Below, one piece after another: positions 30,000 through 35,000 of a stretch of 35,000 nucleotides of DNA (position 1 is the first letter of the stretch; each line of letters opens with the position of its first letter). The notes under the pieces are model-generated. The model searched no databases. It saw only the letters and a program-made list of their open reading frames with translations, and was not told the DNA's origin. Both the position numbers and the translations under genes were made by a program. The DNA is from Symbiodinium natans (taxonomy: Eukaryota; Sar; Dinophyceae; Suessiales; Symbiodiniaceae): assembly GCA_905221605.1 (NCBI GenBank), contig CAJNDS010000959.1, positions 1-35,000 on the forward strand, in the 5' to 3' direction.

Positions 30000-31050
30000 G
30001 TGGCCCACAGCGTAGAACCCCTTCTTGGCATCAGATGGCGCTCCGCCAAGCGGCTTGGTCAGGGGCAGAAAGTTTTGGTTGGGGGAAGCCTGGTCTGCTT
30101 GTTCTTGTGTGGAAGCCGAGGCGACTTCTTCATTCTTACAAACCAAATAGATAATCAACACAGATACATGGATGCGTGCAAAAGTACAATTACCGTGCAG
30201 GTGCAACCTGTGCTTCAACCATGGCTGGCTTGTACAGGCAGAGGCCAGAAGCGAGAGTTTTGTTTGCATATTTTAGCGCTTTCATGCTTTTAGCTTCGCA
30301 AGAGAAGCAGACTCTGTAAGATATGCTGCTGCGTCCCTCGAGGGTTCTCCACTCCGACACAGGCCCCTCCCGGCGCGATCTTTACGAAGTTCCGCGAGGC
30401 TCGAGAAATATCAGCAGAAGCAGTGGCAGTTGCTGAGGTTCAAGAGAACAGATAGAACAGTGGCTGTTGTGATGAATCTCATCTCAGGCTCTTGCGCGAG
30501 ACCACAGGCCTGGGCAGTGCTTGAGTGAGGAGCTTGACTGTGACAAGTCTCGCAAGTGAAGTGAGGCATGGTGGGGCAAAAGACATCGCCCTCTACTTTG
30601 TACATTGGCTGACTGACTTGGCCAGGGCCTCACATTGCTGGCGTGCTCCCTTCTTTCTCACACCATTTTAACGAGAGCCACCTGTACGAGAAACACATTT
30701 TCACGGCTCGTCTCTTTCTCTTCAGAGTCTCAGCTACCACAGATGCCAACTCAAGCTTCCCCCCAAATTCAGCGAAGGAGTGGCGCTGCTTCTTAAATTA
30801 ACTTTCTTTCTTAGCTTCTGTTTTTCTCCGTGGAAGGTTTAGCTTCAACGCACCTCGCTTTCTGGCTTTCTGAGGCTGGTGCGGAACCGACACCCCTGGG
30901 TGGATGCGAGAAGTTCGCGATCAAATTTCCGCTTCATGACCGGCTCTGAGATGCCCCTAGGGCCCTCTCCTACTGTAGGGCCTGGGGCGCTGGGCTCCCC
31001 TACTAGATTGCTGGAGATTGAGGGATGGGAGACGGGATTGCTGGAACAGC
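30000..31050. other. Spacer with no supported gene
   Basis: Frames are open in places (29640-30293, 30879-31106), but composition and splice signals do not support a call. Confidence 0.35.
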
Positions 31051-31099
31051 AAGAGGCGGGGGGCCGAGGTGCTCAACAGCTTCCTCCAGTCCTTCAAGT

Positions 31100-31335
31100 T
31101 CATTGAGGGCATCTCGGTGCGAACCGAGACTCAGGCGCCGTCCTCAGCAAAGCTGCTCACCGACTGGCCTTTAGCTCTTACCTTGAATCTGAACATATCA
31201 GCTTCCACATTCAGGGGCCTAAGGCCTCACCTGCTATTGTCAAGTCAGAGAGTGAGAGGATGTGAGAGGTCATGGAGAAGTATCTGAAGTACCGCTGGTC
31301 AGACCACGTGCCATCGCTCGGGGAGCCACCCCAAG
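31100..31335 (+). CDS. Two exon candidates of an unassigned gene
   Basis: One frame, open from about 31109, reads GAVLSKAAHRLAFSSYLESE and HISFHIQGPK up to a TGA at 31261. A second exon, 31269-31335, follows GAGAG and reads VMEKYLKYRWSDHVPSLGEP, ending at a GC donor in phase 1. The exact splice between them is unclear. A competing frame (FLQSFKFIEGISVRTETQ, about 31081-31134) overlaps the first. No family is recognised. Confidence 0.35.
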
Positions 31336-31703
31336 GCCTTGGGGAATGGCTGAGCTGGGGTGTGGCAGTTTGTCAACCGCACATGTTGGAAGGCCCGCAC
31401 GCTCTTGCAGCCATGAGGCTGCTGTGCATGGCGCAGGCCTGAAAGCTTGCTTCCACCCGGGTCTCAGGGTATACAGGAGTATTCTTGCTGGGTCTCGAGC
31501 TTGAGGGTTTAGGCTCTGGGGTCGTTGGGATGTCGCTCGTTCGAGGCAAATGGGCGGACCATCGTCGACGCTTTCAATCAAGAGCTTCCTTCGGAGGACT
31601 CATTCTAGATGTGCCATGCTTGATGAGTCACACTGCTTTATTATGTTACTCTTGTCTTTTCAATCAGAGAGTGTTTTGTGAAATGCTGCGTGTAACACAA
31701 CTG

Positions 31704-31715
31704 CCCCCCCCCCCC
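31704..31715. repeat. Poly-C tract (C12)
   Basis: Twelve C in a row followed by TCCCTCCG, in gene-free sequence. Confidence 0.85.
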
Positions 31716-31799
31716 TCCCTCCGCACATTTGCAAATTTTGAGTCTACATTTGCGAGTCGTGGAGCTCGGAGTCGAGAGTGTGGGGCTTGAGAAATCAAG

Positions 31800-32790
31800 T
31801 TTAGGGCTTAAAGGATTGGAGGTTTCCGAAGTCCTGACGTCGTCTTTCTCGGCCGAGGCCAGACCCCTAGCGACCCCTCGGGGGGTTTTAGGCACCACGT
31901 AGCGACCTGCATGGAACCCTTTTGGGACAGGCTTTTTGTTTAGCGAGTATTCCTAAGGACGCAAGCTCTAAACTGAAGGAACAGCGGTCAGTCAATAGGG
32001 AGGGGTCAGACAGAGGTGGGGAAACAGAAGGTCCTCATGAGAACCTCTGTTGCCTTTGCCCAGGGCCAAGGCGACTCAGAGTCATGCACAAAATCAGTCA
32101 TCGCACAGTAGCGCTTAGGAACGGATGTCCATTATCCTCACAAGGACTCTGTCAATGTGCGTTTGTCTTTCACTTGTTCTCTTCGCTCACTTTTGGTTCC
32201 TTACAATTGTCGTATGGTTTTATGAAGTTATAAGGAAGAGAGCGAAGCAAGAAGACGCACACACTTCATGAAAGGGGGAGTAACAATGGCACACACACGC
32301 CCCCGTGCTCTCTCTGTTGGGCGTCTGATGATGACATGAAGCGTGTTCATAAGTTTTTTACACCTTTTGAGTTTGTAAGTTTGTGATAACCCGTCTATCT
32401 TTCAGGGGGGTTGGGGCATGTCCAGAACATCGTCAGTGGTGTGAGGACAAGGATGTTCTCAGCATCGAAATGTCCCGGACTGGCTGCGCAGGCCGCCTTG
32501 CGCGTGCTGGTAGTGCGCAGGTCGTGGCTGATGTTGTTGCGGACAAGAAGCATATCAAGCAAACGATGTGCACATGCGTGCACTAGCCATACATGCCTTT
32601 TCAGCTTTAGTCGTATTGAAAGTTCAAGCCAAGGCCCCATCAAAGCCCTTTCAAGTGTTCTACGCAGGGCTTGCAATTTAGTCCGAATGCCTTTGTGCTG
32701 TGAGCAGGGCTGCTGGCTGTAAGCGCTTAGAGCGTTACATTGCTTTCTATCGGCACATGGGATGCCCTTCTTTGCATGTGAAGAAGATAT
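31800..32790. other. Spacer or intron, weak coding signals only
   Basis: A telomere-like TTTAGGG occurs at 31800-31806. Open frames at 32383-32586 and 32411-32722 overlap, and neither shows a motif. CA-rich sequence occurs at 32257-32300. Confidence 0.35.
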
Positions 32791-32797
32791 GAGAAGA

Positions 32798-32990
32798 TCA
32801 ACAAAGGCAAAATGAGTCAGAACTGACCGAGCCAGGCCAATTCTTCAGCCCGGATCTGACACCTTCGGAGGTCACCAAAGCGGTCCCCTGGCTCCAAGCT
32901 GCTCCAAACTTCAAGGGCTCAGAGGTTGCTTTGGATGCTGAGAGGATGCTTTGGATGCTTTGCTTGAGGCTGCGAGCGGGCTGCTCTTGA
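32798..32990 (+). CDS. Exon candidate, unassigned
   Basis: One frame opens after a TGA near 32795 and reads SELTEPGQFFSPDLTPSEVT, KAVPWLQAAPNFKGSEVALD and AERMLWMLCLRLRAG up to TGA at 32988-32990. A TTCAG acceptor-like site lies inside (about 32844-32848), and the true exon may start there. Composition is convincing; the family is unknown. Confidence 0.4.
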
Positions 32991-33754
32991 CATTGGCCCT
33001 AATGGCTCCCTCCGTTGTCATATTGTGGTCCTTGACATGTCTCACACAACCTTGTAGGGTTATTGATAGTGTCACAGAACACCTAAGGGGCAACAGCACA
33101 GGCGGGCAAACAGCAATCAGCGGACGAGCGCGCTCTAAGGAGGCTTGCGCCCACAGCCGACCACTGTGTCCTGTACGGCGCATGGCGCATTGCCTCTCTA
33201 CCGCGCGTGTTGGTGCGTGCACGCCTCTGCACGCTGTGCGCATGCACACGCGCACGCGGGGGGATAGCATCACCTGCTCCATTGTTCGAACTCCGCATCG
33301 GCCCGACGATTCTGGCCATCAGAGGAGCCAGGTTGCGCATCATCCACCCTTCCTTTCCACAAGTATCTGCAGGCTTTGAGGCCCCTGGATTTCCAGGCTC
33401 CCCAAGGCCGAGCATCAGAGGCCTCCAGAGAACCTCACATCACCTTGCCGGCCCTGCCTTGCCCCTCGTTTTTATCCTTTGAATCGAAAAAGGCTGGGCC
33501 GGCCTTCCTGGTCTACTATGGGCCAGCTTTTCTGCAAGCTCTAGGTGCGCCTGATGCGTTTTCCGTGTCTTTGACATGTCTTGAGCTGTGCACTGGGCCT
33601 TGAGGTGCAGATTGTCCGGTGCTTCGCATGGGCCTTGGTTCAGACATGGCTTGGAGCAGAGGACCCTCGAAGCCGAGTGAGGAGGATTGAGCGGAATTGC
33701 TATAGAGCAGCACGTTCATGAGCTTTCATCCTTTGCTGTATTGGTTTTCTGCAG

Positions 33755-33877
33755 GTCTTCGGGTCCTTAGCGAGATCTACCGTTGCGCTCGAGAGTTATG
33801 GCCTGAGGCTCCCGCATGCCTTGCTGCGCCCACTAATGTACTTTACTTTACTATCAGCGGTGCTCTACCCTCCATGA
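33755..33877 (+). CDS. Exon candidate with hydrophobic segment, unassigned
   Basis: After TCTGCAG the frame reads VFGSLARSTVALESYGLRLP, then HALLRPLMYFTLLSAVLYPP and TGA. The second half could be a membrane helix. An overlapping frame (LRVLSEIYRCARELWPEAPA) is also plausible, so the frame is uncertain. Confidence 0.3.
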   Translation, partial: VFGSLARSTVALESYGLRLPHALLRPLMYFTLLSAVLYPP

Positions 33878-34414
33878 CCCTCCTGCTTTCACATGATGTC
33901 ACATGTCCACTCTCAGCTGTCGCTGCCCTTCTGCTTCTCTTTCCCACGCATGACACGCATGTTACAATTCTTCGTGCTGCATCGTTCCATTTCTTTGTAT
34001 TCGCTGCTGGCTGTGGCTCTTGCTCTTTTGGTTGTGTTGAAGTGATCGCTTTGCTGTCATTGTCGACATCTTGCTGATCCCTTGGTTAGGGAAGCCACGT
34101 GATCCACTTGCCTGCACTCATATCGAGCAAGAGAAGCGTTTCCTTGTGGATGTTATTGTAGTTCGCACCAGTGGGCAGATAGATCGGGATCCGGGCCTCT
34201 TGTGTTACGCCAGCATGCAGCTAACGAATGCTCCGTGCCAGTCGCAAGCCGCGGCGGCAATGTCTGTGCATATTCGCATCGACACCATCAAGGCTTGTGA
34301 TTTCAGCCATGCGTGGTATTTCCCATACCTGCATCTTCCGTTCTTGGATGCATCAGGTTGCTCCAGTGTACAAAACCCATGCAGAAACGCTTGGAACCAT
34401 CTTGACTGGCCTAG

Positions 34415-34466
34415 CTTGTGGTGCAGGGCCTGGCGGTACAGGAGATTCAGGACGTGCTTACCAAAG
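34415..34466 (+). CDS. Short exon candidate, unassigned
   Basis: After GGCCTAG the frame reads LVVQGLAVQEIQDVLTK and meets a GT donor (GTGGGG) at 34467. The helix-like composition and flanking splice sites suggest an internal exon. Its gene continues beyond what I can trace. Confidence 0.35.
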
Positions 34467-34529
34467 GTGGGGTGTCTTTTCATAGAGGCTGTGCAATTAG
34501 GCTGCAGGCATCAATGCAACATTCCTTCA

Positions 34530-35000
34530 AATTCAGGCGAGCTTTGGCTGGTGACAAAGCACAACGAGAGTGAGGCCGTAATCAAGATCCGAGATCCACG
34601 TGGCTGCTCCCATAATGTAGCAGCTTTTGCTGCAGCTGCGAGAGGGATGTCTTCATGCAGGAGCGAAATTCATGCTATTCCTGATTGCATCTCGCCGGCG
34701 TGCGTCGCCCGTCAGGCCTTTGTGGAGCGTGCCTCTCACCGAAAGCTGAACAGGCAGGGGCTGTGCAGGGGCCGTGCCCAGTTCAGCTTCTGTTTGAGGA
34801 CCTTGGCTGCGTGGGCTTCTTGTCGAGCTGCTGCTGGTAAGGGCTGAAGATGGATGGCATATTATTGATATTGCATCCTTGCATGAGGGCTTCAGGTTTA
34901 GACTGCCACATGCTTGAAACAGTCCTTCCGGAAGGCAGAAGTGAATAAGTTCGGCAGAGTTTGCTGGCAAGGTTTGTGCGGAGCTGCCAGAAGTTTCAAG
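34530..35000 (+). CDS. Exon-like sequence running toward the window edge
   Basis: After ATTCAG one frame reads GELWLVTKHNESEAVIKIRD. Later frames give LLVELLLVRAEDGWHIIDIA (about 34810-34870). The pieces are in different frames and would need splicing. The window ends before any clear terminus. No family is recognised. Confidence 0.25.

Noticed and set aside
1-35000. Bacterial or phage origin, CRISPR arrays, operons
   Set aside because: Conserved families are interrupted by introns with consistent phases. No spaced repeats, ribosome-binding sites or tightly packed genes are visible.

Overview
This is eukaryotic nuclear DNA, most probably from a dinoflagellate (Suessiales/Symbiodiniaceae-like). 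The case rests on intron structure. Conserved protein families here are cut into many exons of 18-70 nt. The donor dinucleotide is GC more often than GT, with one GA, while acceptors are AG and the next base is usually G. Every gene I can support lies on the + strand, which fits the unidirectional gene blocks known from dinoflagellates. TTTAGGG-like telomeric motifs are scattered through spacers and at least one probable intron. There are no bacterial operons, rRNA, tRNA or CRISPR.

Layout. 1-1.8 kb: spacer with telomere-like motifs and a 22-bp duplication. 1.8-3.9 kb: a membrane-anchored leucine-rich-repeat protein whose repeat register is restored by a 40-nt GC-AG intron, followed by a 9-bp tandem array (3901-4026). 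5.8-7.6 kb: an EF-hand calcium-binding gene whose fourth loop is split by a frame break. 7.6-11.4 kb: exon-like fragments I cannot assign. 11.56-13.24 kb: a CAP10/GT90-type glycosyltransferase in two exons. 15.0-18.06 kb: two head-to-tail copies of one small seven-exon gene. Their predicted products are identical over 80 residues although 35 codons differ synonymously. 19.5-22.8 kb: a pepsin-type aspartic protease in at least 16 tiny exons, without a recognisable last exon. 23.2-25.0 kb: a gene with a myristoylation-type N-terminus. 25-35 kb: mostly spacer or intron with isolated exon-like segments, low-complexity tracts and one possible retroelement gag fragment on the - strand.

I see no operon-like joint function among neighbours. 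The most striking signals are the tandem pair under extreme protein conservation, the GT/GC donor exchange between its copies, and the micro-exon architecture of the protease. Exon joins were deduced by eye from reading frame, splice phase and family consensus. Transcript data would be decisive.
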